From: Anopheles merus
Taxonomy: Eukaryota; Arthropoda; Insecta; Diptera; Culicidae
Assembly: GCF_017562075.2 (NCBI RefSeq)
Contig: NC_054084.1
Coordinates: 31,203,158 to 31,267,157, forward strand
Length of the DNA stretch: 64,000 nt
Reading direction: 5' to 3'
The notes below the pieces were generated by a model. That model did not search any database. It saw only the letters and a program-made list of their open reading frames with translations, and was not told the DNA's origin. Shown here piece after piece: positions 23,078-35,686 of this stretch; position 1 is the stretch's first letter, and each line of letters opens with the position of its first letter. Made by a program: the position numbers and the translations under genes.

Positions 23078-23160
23078 GCAGATGGCGTGAACAGAGCCGT
23101 GCCTTACTACGCGGCGTTATACGCAAGAAAGCCAGAGTTCAAACCTCATTCAGTAAGACT
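23078..23160 (+). repeat. Possible tRNA-derived SINE fragment or tRNA pseudogene
   Basis: GAGTTCAAACCTC at 23135-23147 looks like a polymerase III B box (GGTTCRANNCC) within a short GAG/CTC stem, and an A-box-like TGGCGTGAA lies about 44 bp upstream. No full cloverleaf can be folded by eye, so it is not a functional tRNA call. It could be chance. Confidence 0.3.
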
Positions 23161-26100
23161 CAAAATTTTAAAATTAAATTCAAAATAGAGGTAATCAATT
23201 TTCTATCTAAAATACTGAATCGTGTACACAAACTTACGTTTCCAATACTGACGAACTCCAATGCGACATCCAAATTCTGTTCACGCTATCACTAATACCG
23301 GTTTGTTGTGTCCTGTAAGAGAGAGATAATTATGGGGATTAAAACATTGCGAAAAACGTAACAAATATCTAAATATACACATACAGAAAAAGGTGTTGTT
23401 TGTTAAGGCGCAAAGCTTTCACGCTCGAGATTTTGCAATTAAATAATCTGCAGCGAGCCCCAAGGGAGAACACAAGGGAAATACACACAGGTAACAAACC
23501 TCATTGGACGCGGTTGAAATGAGTGTGTGTGGTTAGTGCCAGTTAGTGATTACAATAAGAAGTGGGTAGTGAGGTAGAGTAGTGTAGTATTTAAGATTCC
23601 GGGGAACGAATTTTGTTCATCATCCTCATCTAGTCGGCTCAAGTGTCGGCATCTCCCCTAACGAGTCTCGGTTTGCGTACCGTACACAAATTAAAAAAAA
23701 AGGCACAGTACACCCCAAACATCTCTAATTGAAACGATAATTTGAACAAAAAAATAAAGTCATGGCCCATCTAAGTGCACTTCACCAAATCCCCAGCAGA
23801 CTGGCGCTGGATGAGGAGATGCGATTGCTGGGGACATTAATTACTGAGCGGCTCTACACTACACACCCGGTTGAGTGCAGAGCTACACCTTTACACCGAC
23901 ATCTACACACCCATAAGAGGAGACTCACAGTACCTCCGCACACCACACACCAGCCATATCAAAATGTCTTCGCTTCGCTTAATTATTACTTTTAATTTAA
24001 TATTTCCTTCCTGCCTACCGAATGCAACAGTGCATCATCAACTCATGCATGCATTGGATGGCGCGCGAAAATGCATCTCCGTCGTCGACGGAAGCAAAAT
24101 GCAATTCAAGTACGATGAGGCAAATTTCGCAACGCGACCCTCCCTCGGTAGTTGGCGGTTGTGGTGCGAGAAGATGGTTTATAGAATTAAAAGTGGTACA
24201 AAAAGAAACAACCCGGGTCGAGTGCACTACCATTCGCCTGTGCTCTGGAGGAATATGAGTAGCGGGAAGGCAGGTAGAAGGTTCACTTTTGCCCTCTCGG
24301 ACCTGAACTCGGACTGGGAGGGGTGAGTCAACGCGCTCGGGCTATTCAATGTGCAGGAGGGCGCAGAAGGACACACCACGGGGCAACGGCAGACACGGAA
24401 ATATGATTCGCGCGCTGTCGTCGACTTGGACTTGACTCTTTTGGACGTCCCTGCCTAGACGACGAGCGTTCGAGAAGGGAGAACAACCCTTTCACCACCC
24501 CCACCCACTGGGTGGAAGGGGCGATGGTGGGTAAGAAATCATTGCTTGTTTGCTGTTAAAAATAAACCACCATGACTGTGTGTGTGTGTATGGTACCATT
24601 TTCCTCGTTCGGAATGTGGCTTCCTGTCTCCTGACTATGAGCTGTCGAAGTTACGCAGAAGGAAGCCGTACAGATGAACGTGCGCGCTCGAAGTTGAACA
24701 TCTTTGCCTGTGGAGTGGAGTGGGATGAGGAGGGTTAGGAATAGAAGTTCCTTACCACCCTCAGCAAACCAGTTTCCCCACCGGCAAAAGCGGAAGCGTG
24801 AGAATCGAGGAATATAGGCTTAACACATACACGCGAGGACCATAAAATAGGAATATCATCTTCGTGTCAAAAAAAAATCCATCCAACCCAACCCCAAAAA
24901 CACACGAGACCATCGCAGAGAGGGGAAATCCAAATGATTCACGACGTTTTAATTTTCTACGGCACCAAGTAAAGCACACACACAGAGCGGGGCGGGGGGA
25001 CGACATTCAAATGATCCAAGAAGTTGGACGGTGAACGAGCATCAGAAACAGCGGCGTGATCGCGCGCGTGTGTGCAACGGGGTGGGGCAGAAGAGGAGGT
25101 AGCACATTTCCGCGTTTCCGTGCAAATCGTGCCACGGGCGGCAAAAAAGCAAAACCGCGTAGATTGTATGGGTTTCTCGTGGGCGGGTGGGTGGTTTTAG
25201 GGGGAGTTTGATGTTGCAATCTAGCAGCCGGGAGGGGGGGGGGGGAGCCGTGTTTCCCTTTTTCCTACGCCTTTTTCATTCGATTTAGACACAGCACGCG
25301 AAACAGGAAGTGAACCACTTTGCAGAACGACACGGCAGGGGGCACCTACTAAGCTTAATACTTATAGGTCCCTCGCTTGCCGTCTTAGCCGTCATCATCA
25401 TCGTCTGCCCTTCTCTGCCACCACAGCGTAACGGGAAAAGGAATAGGTGGAGGGCACCGTGTGTGTGGGGGGAGGTAAGAACGTACCCATAAGGAACTGC
25501 GGCGCGCGTACTCCTTCTTTTTCTTCGGCTTGTGAGCGCACTTCAGGCCCAAGTGGGCCGAAGGGTTTCGTTCGAGAGTGATTAGCATAAATAAATTAGC
25601 ATGTCTCCGGGTGCGCGAGCGCGCTAGCTGGAAGGCATGCCGCACACACCACACACCATACTATGCACATTAGAGCAGTCCAGTGCGAGAAAGAGCGAGC
25701 GAATGCGACTGTATAAATTGCAGCAAATGCATATCCGGCATTGTAAAGGCCTGTGCCCCGACACACACACACATACCCAGGCTAGAGACGACGACTGTGT
25801 GTGCGCGTTTGCGGTCGCGGAAGTGGTATTAGACACTTTTTCACTTCACTCACTTCGCAATTCCATTCCGTGCTTACGACGAGAAGGAAACGAATTGAAT
25901 TTAGAAGTGAGTAGAATATATCGGCGGCAGTGTGGGGCAAGCTTTGGTGGGGCAAGCGAATAAGCGACTGAAGGCGTCCACGTTTAGCGAAACCGCAAGA
26001 ATTCGTAACATCGTTTTTGGGGACACCATGTTGCTCTTCTCCCTGTGCTGCTGCTGTTGGCACACATCCATCAAATGTTTACGTTTCATCAATCCAACCG

Positions 26101-27465
26101 AGCCGGATACGGAAATTAACTGCAGCAGATTTTGTTGTTGTTGATTCTACTTGTCTCGTTTGTACCGAAAAAAAAGCCAGATGTTTTTAACGGAGCGCGC
26201 GAGAGATTTGGGGATGGTTTTTTCTGCTGCTCTTCGTCCCTGTTCCGCGCAACGACGGATGGTTCGCGCGCGTTCAAGGTGAAACATGTAATTAATTTCA
26301 AAACACACATATAAACACACATAGTCGGCACAGGTTTGCAGCATTCTTCTGTGGCCAACGGTTCGCGGATGGCTAAGACGAATCTGCGCCACAATTAACT
26401 TCCCCGTTCAAATCACGCTTAAATGGCATATAAACAAACAAACAAAAACGGAACAATCAGTGCACGTAGTACAAGTGTATACATACACACACATAAACAC
26501 ATTTAAAAGCAGAGTAATTTGGGAAACAGGAAAAATATATAAGCCACCTTTGGATTGCGCTTCAATCATGACATACATTGATTAAAAAAACCCTTTTTGA
26601 CTGTTTTCAGACCTTAACAATAATATTTACAACGATTAAAACTCAACAAAGGATGATGAAGTTAGTGTAAAAAAAACCTCACACTACACTTTTTTGTTTA
26701 GCAAGTACATTCATTCAATTGAACTATCAAAACAAACACACGAACGAACCTTTCAGTGTGTGCGTGTGTGGTACAACCCATTCGTAAAAACCCCGTAAGT
26801 GAATCGCGCGAAAGATTACGAATGCGGAAATTGCCGGCAAAGGCGGCAGCAGCAGCAGCAAACGGCAAACGGTTAACACACACCACACCCTGGCACGAAC
26901 TCCCCAACAACACACACAGTGCACACACCATCACGCGTCGCTGCTTTTCCTGTTTTGAAATGCGCGGGGATTAGCTAAAGGCAGGCACAAAAAAGGCCCC
27001 CATCTTAACCAATCAAAGCCAAAGTCAGCCACCAGCATACACACGGTTCTGGTTCCTCGTTGCGTTACACACAGCCCATGAGGTGGCTGCTGCTAGAAGG
27101 CTTATACATTTGAAGGTGTCACACTTGTCGTTTAGTCACAAAAGTGATGATCTTTACACAGGAAACAGCATCACGCGTGTCATCAAGAACTGAAGCAACA
27201 AGAATCGATGATCGTCTGGGCGTGATTCCGTCTGGGCTTTAATGATCGTTATAATGGCGCTTGCAAATAATAAATAATAATAAAAAAACAGCACAAAAGC
27301 AAACAATCATCATCCATCACCGGCGTGAGTAAACACAAGTGGAAACGCTCTTGAAAGCCAGCAGAACCGCTTGAGAAGCTTCAGACTGTTGAGTGTTAAC
27401 GCGATAAGACGAGAAGCGCAAATTAGTAATCGTCGGGTCCCACGCCAACGGTCCCCAGACAACCC

Positions 27466-27469
<4 letters not shown>

Positions 27470-27496
<27 letters not shown>
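27470..27496. repeat. GA microsatellite
   Basis: Uninterrupted run of about thirteen AG units. Confidence 0.85.
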
Positions 27497-28557
27497 TACT
27501 GTGGTGACACACGGCCCCCGGGCGTTCGGTTGCTGCTGCTCGATCCGGTTTCGAATGACGCATACGCAACCATCACGACACCAAGTGTGCCACAACAGCG
27601 GGCCCGATCGACAATCGATCGAGATGATTGGTAGCCTCTCTGTGTGTGTGCCTCTGTGACTGCGGAACGCACTTAGAACGCGCGATACACACAATCTCGC
27701 CCCGCTCGTTCGTTCTTGTGTTTGCGAAACCAGTTTGCGAACGCTAGTAGCACAGCAGCACACAACGCCGGAGCAGGAAGTAATCAAAATGGCTCTCGAC
27801 GACGACGGCGTGTCGTGCCGGTTGTGCCTCTCTCACACTGACCTGCCGGCCGTTCTTCTCGCCGTTCGATAACTGTATTATAAATATCAACTCGTTCCTG
27901 CTGCTGCTGCTGCTGCTGCCGTGCTTCCCCGCTTCTAACGTCAACCGGTTCAGCAGGCAAGTGATTGGGGAGGTATTGGTAATTGGAAGACACCACCACA
28001 CCAACCACACCGTCCGTGTGTGTGAAAAGTAAGGTGCGTGCGTTTGGTAAATCACAGCGATCAATAGAAACATGTTTTTATCTATTCCCTGTTTGCGCTG
28101 TTTGAACACACACACACATACACGCTTCCCCCTTCAATCCATCATAGTGTCTTCAACTGTCGAAAAGATCTAAACCGGCGGGGTAGCAGCAGCAGAAGCG
28201 TAAACACATCCGATAGGAGTTCTTCCTCCATTCTCCCCCTTTGGTTCCCTGTGTGTTGATAGACGCCAGTAGGAAACGGAATTCACACAGTTTCCCCCCT
28301 TCTACCTGGCACTACTGCTTCTTCTAACCGACGGGCCGCTCGGGCTTGACATAACTGTGCGACACCGCCGTTTCTTCCGCGGTGTAATCACCCACCCTCC
28401 CCCCTCCCCTCTCATCCTCGTGCGTACACAATTGTCGGTCGCTCTGTCAGCGCCATCCCTCCTCCTGACAGCGTGTGTCTTGTCTGTTCGCAGCGGTCGT
28501 CCTTGAGGCCGAAACGGAACTCGCGGTTCCCCGTTATAACTTGTTGCACGCGTTCCA

Positions 28558-28570
28558 CCCCCCCCCCCCC
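28558..28570. repeat. (C)13 mononucleotide run
   Basis: One of several G/C homopolymers between 28.5 and 35.2 kb. A second (C)13 lies at 28793-28805. Confidence 0.75.
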
Positions 28571-28971
28571 TCGTGCGTTAAAGATAATTCTCCGATCAGC
28601 ACTGAAAAAAACCCCACCTCACTCCGGTGTGTGTGGGACGACGATGCCGCCACCGTGCAAGGTGAATTTCGAGAGGCTATTGAACTGCACACACGCACAA
28701 GCGGAACGCCATTCGTCGTCGTCTTGCGTCTTCGTCTAGAGATGCCGAACTCGGAAGTGTCGTAAAGTTCGTGCAAAGAACGACAGTTTCCTCCCCCCCC
28801 CCCCCGCATTCCAACACCACCCTTCCCTCTTGTGACGTCTGACTGTCAAACACGAGAGAAACACATCCAAAAGGGAAGCTGTTGTGCGGCAGGTTGAAGA
28901 TGTATCGGTAACGCCGCCGACTCAGCGTGAGCGTACGAGAGAGCAGGCGAGTGAGCGTTTCTGGGCGTTTC

Positions 28972-28996
28972 GGAGGGGGGGGGTGGGGGGTGAGGA
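28972..28996 (+). repeat. G-run array with quadruplex potential
   Basis: G9 and G6 runs separated by one T, with flanking GG steps on the plus strand. Four or more GGG tracts can be drawn from it, so a G-quadruplex is possible. On the minus (aop) strand it is C-rich. Confidence 0.5.
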
Positions 28997-31900
28997 GATT
29001 GGCACACACACAAAAAATGCTCACCCGGCGCAAGAGCGAGAGAAACGTCAAACGCACGTGTAGTGTACACCGAACGACTGACTGGCGAGAGCCACCACGC
29101 ACGCACACACATACACACAAACTACCTGTTGCATTGTGCAGCCGCGCCGCCACACTCAGTGTGCGCGTTACACACATCCGTTACGCGCGTTATCGTCACT
29201 TGACGTTATCTAAAAAAAGCGGGCGCTGCTGCCGGCTACTGCCACTCTTCCCATGGGGGGGTTACAGGGCCGGGGAACATACCGAATGCGTGACAATTTC
29301 GATTGCTGCCGGTTCACCCATCCCAGCCCTTATCCTCACCCATCCCCGGGAGGAATGTACAAACAAGTTGGATGGATGGGTAGTCGTCCGTCGCCGCGTG
29401 TGTGAGCGCTTATTATGATGGTCATATTTTTTAACCTCAGCAGACAATCGATGTAACGCGCGCGAGCGCGCGTGTAAGCGTTCCGACGCCCTATTTACGT
29501 GACAAATTGTTTGTCCAATTGGCGGGTAGCGGAGGGCAGGGCAGGAAGCAGGATTTCTGTGCCGGCGCACTTCCCGGTGTTACGGATTAAAGGCGATTCC
29601 TAATAGGGGCCCCGCCGCCCGTCGTGTGCGTCTGGGGTCGCCTAAAACGTGCAGGAATTCATGAGCCGTCCTCTGCCACGTGGAGCAAAACTATAGCACT
29701 GGTCTCCAGTGGATGTCTTCCCGGTTCCTATACTCAGAGAGGTAAAGTTCATTTTTTTCGGTGGATGGTCAATGTGTTGATTAACGTTACAATTTTTTTT
29801 GTAGTTCATACACTTAGTCCCGATTATGTACAAAGGCGCACGTGTTTGGAGGGATCGTCGTCCAATGAACTATCGAAGGGAGGAAAAAAAAATAGCTCAG
29901 CAACTACCGAGCGCCTCGCATAATAGGAAGCTGCTTAATTACTCGCCAACAAGGTTCGCTCCTAAAAAGCCGACTCGTTACGATAGAGAGAGAGAGGCTC
30001 GTTAAAATTGCTTCATCCAAGCCTGGAACGGTGCCCCCCTTCTTCGTCGTCTTTAGAATTCTAATCCATCATCAGCAACGAAAAAAAAAAAAACAAGCAT
30101 CACCGGGAACTTAGAACGCGCTTTTCTCTCCCTTGTAATCAACGCGCAACTTTCCATCGAAAGAAACCGGCCAAACATTTTTGGCCTTTTCGGTTCTTAG
30201 ACGGCGTTAGAGAAGCAGAGCTAACCACACTTCAAAGCATTGCGGCAGCGCGCGCGGCCGGCTAATCTGTTTCTTGCCTTCTTTTCTCGTTACCTCCAAA
30301 TTTAAAGCTTCTTTTCGCGGTTGTGGAGGGAAGAAGATGAGAGGTTAAGATAAGTTCGGCGCTGGGGCCACGATCGACAAAAAGAAAGGGCGCGGCGCCG
30401 CGCTAGAAAGAGTTTTCAAAAAGGTCTATTCCCGGTTGGACTGAACTCTTCACGATCGATGTCTTCCCATGTAGTGAGGGGTTAGGTTAGGCCTCCCATT
30501 AGCCTTGAAAAGTCAGTAACCTTTGCCTATCCTTTCTACAATGGTAAATGTGGTAGCAACTAGAAATTACGAAATCCCTAACGAGGTGTGTTATACCGGC
30601 GTGTGTTGTAACGGGGGGGAAACGGCGCAATAGGGGAAAAAACGGCTTGTCCAACAATCATCAACAGTATCTCCATTTTCTATGCCCGCTTCAATTAGGA
30701 GATTAATTACTTCCTCTTATGTTAGAGGCATCTCGCGTCGCGGGGTCAAAATACAAGACGCGACACAAGGTGTTCGCTGTCCGTTATCTGTGTCTCAGGG
30801 TTGATCGATTGCAAAGCACCTACCCCCACACACACATCTGGAGTGGCGAACAATGCACGTCACTTTGTAGCGTGTCAGTGTGCAAGAGTGAATAAAAAAC
30901 TGCAAGATTAAAACAAAATACAATTCCCGTTTGTGTCGTTTCGGGCGGGGCGTGCAGGAGGATCAAGCCGCGCGTACTTCACACACAGAGAGCTTTAACA
31001 CCCTTCTGCTGCCTCCGCCCATCGCGAAGGCATTACTACTGATAAAATAAAATGCACACAAATAATAGCTGCAATAAATGAAAGAGAGAAAAAAATAATA
31101 ATAAGCGGACGTTAGGTCCGCGCGCGTCCGGTGTGACATGAGCTTTTATTTCTCCTTCTTATCAGAGACCAACAATAAGGAATAAAAGTAAAACCACGAT
31201 TTGGAGAAGAGCGACGAAGATAAGGTGGTAGTAAATACACAGAGACAGGTTTGCCCCCCCCTTAGAATTTGGCTGTGGCGATTCGCAAAGAAGTAAGGAC
31301 GGCGTGCGTACACGCATCGCGTAATCTTGATGCTTCCGGTGTTGCTTGAAACGCGCACAGCCACACACACCGGGACACGATCGGTCTGGTAGTATCGTCA
31401 GGTTCCCTAACGTGCGCGAGCGCACGCTTCCATCCATATACACTGGATGGGATTTAAAATCGCTCAGCGCACGACAAGAGCAGGATTAGAAATTACACAC
31501 AATTATCAGCACCCCTCCCGTCGTTGTGGTCTCTCAACCGGTCGTGTGCTCAAGGAAGTTTGCTAGTTGGAGGGTTAGGCTTAAGATTAAACCGATGATT
31601 AGAACCCGGGATGTTGGAGGAAGAAGAGAGAGAGAGAGAGATAAACATTCACAGTGAGTGCTTTCGAGTGCATTGCTAATTACACTGTTAGCAGAAGAGA
31701 GTGGGAGCTAAGGGAACGCAAGGAAGGATTATCACCCCCCTCCGTCCATCATAAAGGCTTTCTCGACCTATTCTTACCGGATCAGCTCGTGTGTGTGTGT
31801 GTGTCTGTCCACTTGGTCGAAAGCACTGATTAACCAGAATTTGTATTGCAAAAGGAAGCACGACAGAAGTGGCTGAAGCGATAGCTTTAAACAACACAAT

Positions 31901-33189
31901 CGTCTCTCGCAACATACCGCAAACCCCACACTCTTCAGTGCTGATAAGAACAGTGACTATTAATTCGTGAGACACCCAAACAAATACACAAACACACACA
32001 CGCTCGCAAGAGCGGAATACGTTAGAAGATTTAATGGAGTGAAGCTTCTCGGCACACTATTACCCCTCCAAAAAAAAAATAAATAAATAAATAAAAAAAT
32101 GCCACAAAAATGAATACAAAAACAATACACTCCCAATGTCCCACCCAAAACACAGTTGAGAGATTAAGCCGAACTTTGACCAGCAGAGCAAGTGTACAGA
32201 GGATGGCGCCGTCTCCGAGTGACCATCGGCAGCACAGAGCAGAGGAAAGTGAATTTGCTTATCTTCATTGTGGGGCAGCGCGAGCGCCCGGATCATCATC
32301 TCGCGCTCTCCATTAAAAAAAAGGGGGGGGGGCAAAAAAGCAAACACACCAAGAAAGAAAGAGCTCATAAAACAGCTGATTGTGTGGCGCGCGGAGTGGA
32401 GGCGGCTTTGCGTACCAGGATCTTGCACTTCAGCACACAGTCAACGCGTTACTTATTTAAGTGGCTGCTAGAATGTGTGGTGCAAAAATATTTAAAATAA
32501 AACCCCCAAATGAAGGGTCCTAAACTATCTAGGAACTCTGCAAAAAGGTATGTGTGTGTGGTTTGGGCAAATGTTGAAGGTCGCCCCTGCTGCAACCTGC
32601 CCGGGTGGGGTGTTGGTTGTTTATCCCTTCCAGCGTCTAACACGTTTTCATCAATTCGCAACCCGGCGTAAACAAATATCGCTATAAAATAATGGTTTGT
32701 GTGTGTGTGTGTCGATCCAAAAGAAGCAAGTGCAAGCGTGGCAGAAATATGATTTTGATGCGTACGGCGCGAGTTGTGTGTACCTGCAGCAGTCACTGCA
32801 ACCGACAAACACAATCTATGATGCACTCTCTACTGCCTCCTCCATGTATGATTGAGGGACACAAACACAGCAACAACAAAAAAAAAACCCTTTTATAGGC
32901 ACCATTCCCGCGCGATGTGTGCCCGATGGGTCGAAAATTGATGTTTGGGGACGCTTTTTACCCGCCGCTGGGGCGCGCGCGAGCTGCCAATTGCATTGTA
33001 AAACCTAAAATTGAACAAAATACATACACACACGCGTGGTGGTGGTGTGTACACGGGACGAGAATTCAAAACAAAAAAATAGATCAACTATTTTTTGTTT
33101 TACAATGAACAGAGAAAACTCTTTTCACCACCGTCCACCACCGTCAAAACTTCCCACTCCATGGCCCATCACACAAATTGTAACACGCC

Positions 33190-33209
33190 GGTGGTGGTGG
33201 TGGTGGTGG
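33190..33209. repeat. (GTG) trinucleotide repeat
   Basis: About six and a half GTG/GGT units on the plus strand in otherwise non-coding DNA. Confidence 0.8.
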
Positions 33210-34794
33210 CGGCTTTTTCGAATTTGCTTTTGTTGCAAAATCAGCGAATTTGTTGTAATTTTATTAATTGCGCGTACATCGCCATGGAGTGGAGGAAGAA
33301 CTCGAGCGCGCGCGAATACACCAAAGGGAAAACAACTGTTTTTTCAATGAATCAGGCGTGCATGGGGAGCACCATGAAGCTCAAATATAGACGTACACAT
33401 AATAAACGGACGGACACACACAGGCACCACAGGAAAAGCGGCGGTGGAGAATCGATGCGGCGCGGAAAAGCGGCGAACGATGCACTTTTGCCTGCATTGT
33501 GCATGTGCGTGTGTGTTTGTGTGCGTGCATGTGCTTTTGCACCCTGCGCTCGATCAAAAAAGGGTTTCCATTTGACTTTGGTACGGTACTTCCCCACCCA
33601 GAGTGTTCACCCTCCCCAATCCATCCCTTCTTTACCAGTGCCAATTTATAAACGCGGCGCATTGCCGATTATGCTCTATTGCCAGCCACTGTGGGAGTGT
33701 GTGTGTGTGCGTCTGTATATACAAATTGAACTTTGTGGGAGTGTGTGCGTGTGTGTGTAGGTATGTGTGTTCATGTGTTCACTTATTACGACAGCTTTTA
33801 TTATGCTTTTCGGCGCTCGATGATGGCTGCTGATTGAGCCCTTTTCTTCGCGTCTACACACACCCGTCAGCCGCTCCTCCGTGCACACCGTGCTGCGATA
33901 GAAGGATAGGGCAAGGGCAGTGAACTTGAGTTTAAAGGCAGAAACAACCACCACAACAACGACTACTGCCGAAAGTGAGCAACAAAATTGACCATCGCTC
34001 ACAAAACCCCACGGAAACACGCAGCAAGTTTAAAGGCAAGAAGGCAACACGAATCGTTCTTGTTTCTGTGGGTACGTGCAGCAGCAACAACAACTTCATA
34101 CACACAGAGGCGCATGAGGAAAAAGGCGCAAATCAATTAATGCTGGGCGCAGCAACTTGAGGCGCTTATTACAGAGAGAGTGTTGTGTACGAGCGCACAG
34201 GAACGAATTTCCGACAAGAGCACAGCCTCATCCTCTCGAACTGGTAGGTGCACACAAGAGGAGAATGGGGAAATGGGGACTGGAAGAAAATAAATGTAGC
34301 AGCCAGCCAGCAACAGATTAGACACGTTCAAAAGGTCATCATCAGCGCTGCGGAAGCTCTGCGGAAAGAAAAGAGCAGCTCTCAGTAGACTTCTAGCCGA
34401 GTAGTAGAAGATCAAGAAGTGGTTGAACGATCGTTCATTAGAAACCTGTGCACCGTACCGTGTACGTGTGTGTGTGTGTGCAAAGAAGCAGGAACGGAAT
34501 GGAACGAGAAATCACCCCCCCCCCTCACACGAAAAGGGAAAGAAATGTTAACGCATAATAAGGTGCCTTAAAAAGCGGCGGGAGAGCGGTGGACGTAATA
34601 GGGAGCGAAAATAGGAACATCATTCCAAAATATTAAGCACCAGCAGCAGCAGCAGCAGCAGCAAGGAATCTTTTCCTTTGCCTTGATTGTCTTTTTAATT
34701 CTCCTTCGCCAAAGTAATGAGCGACGAACCCGACCCATAATGATGTGGTGGAGAAACCGACTGGGGATCTTCAGGATTACCGGCATCCACACAA

Positions 34795-34818
34795 ACACAC
34801 ACACACACACACACACAC
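34795..34818. repeat. CA microsatellite
   Basis: About twelve CA units. A (C)11 run follows about 40 bp later at 34859-34869. Confidence 0.85.
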
Positions 34819-35136
34819 CTTTTACTCTGTGTCGTTGTCCTCTGGGTGGAGTTTGGTTCCCCCCCCCCCGCTGCCACCTTGCCCGTCGCAGTGAAAAGAA
34901 AACAAAGAACAAAGCAGCAAGAGTACAAGCAACGGACCCAACACACCGGACAAATCCTAGGGAAACGAAGCGATTTGAAACCAATTAAAATTATCTCAAA
35001 TTTTAACTCTTTCTCTACCTACACACACACACACACACTCCACCCCCTTCCAGATGGACAAATACACGGCGCACCGTCCGGTTAGATTAGAAGATGCGCA
35101 CGAAACGCCGTGGAAAACGCAACACAGAGGATGGAG

Positions 35137-35150
35137 CCCCCCCCCCCCCC
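35137..35150. repeat. (C)14 mononucleotide run
   Basis: Fourteen consecutive C on the plus strand, second longest G/C homopolymer seen in the window. Confidence 0.8.
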
Positions 35151-35652
35151 GCTTCACTGCAGCAGCCACACACACAACAAACCCTTCTTGGACGATGATG
35201 GCGTCCGACCGGGCTTTCTCCTCCTGAAGGAATGACGAGATTTTGGGGGAGAAATGATCCGGGAAGCAGCAACCTCAATTCCACCGAAACTTTGGCTGCT
35301 GTGAGAGGTCGCGATGGGACACCTTAACCTCCTGCGGGCGGTGACTCTCCCTCTCGTTCTCTTCATGCCCTGTCAGCCCTTGGAAGGTAAATAAAAGACA
35401 CACGCACAAACCCCCGGGCTGGACAATCGAGAATCTTTTTCCGTCTTCCTGGATCGGTGTGTTTAACCGACCCCGCCTGGGGGCAGGAGCAGCAGAAGAG
35501 CAAACGAAATTCCGCACAGGCAGTGGCCTTTTACGATCCTTTTACCTTTCCTCGATATAAGAGGAGGGAAGGAAAACGAAAGAAAGAAAAAAAAAGATCA
35601 ATCATAGTGAGGAGGCAAAAATGGAAACACGCGATCCAGTGGATCTCCCTCA

Positions 35653-35686
<34 letters not shown>

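Noticed and set aside
33095..33760. Plus-strand frame of 221 codons
   Set aside because: VVVVV and MCVCVCV stretches from GTG and TG repeats; no domain.
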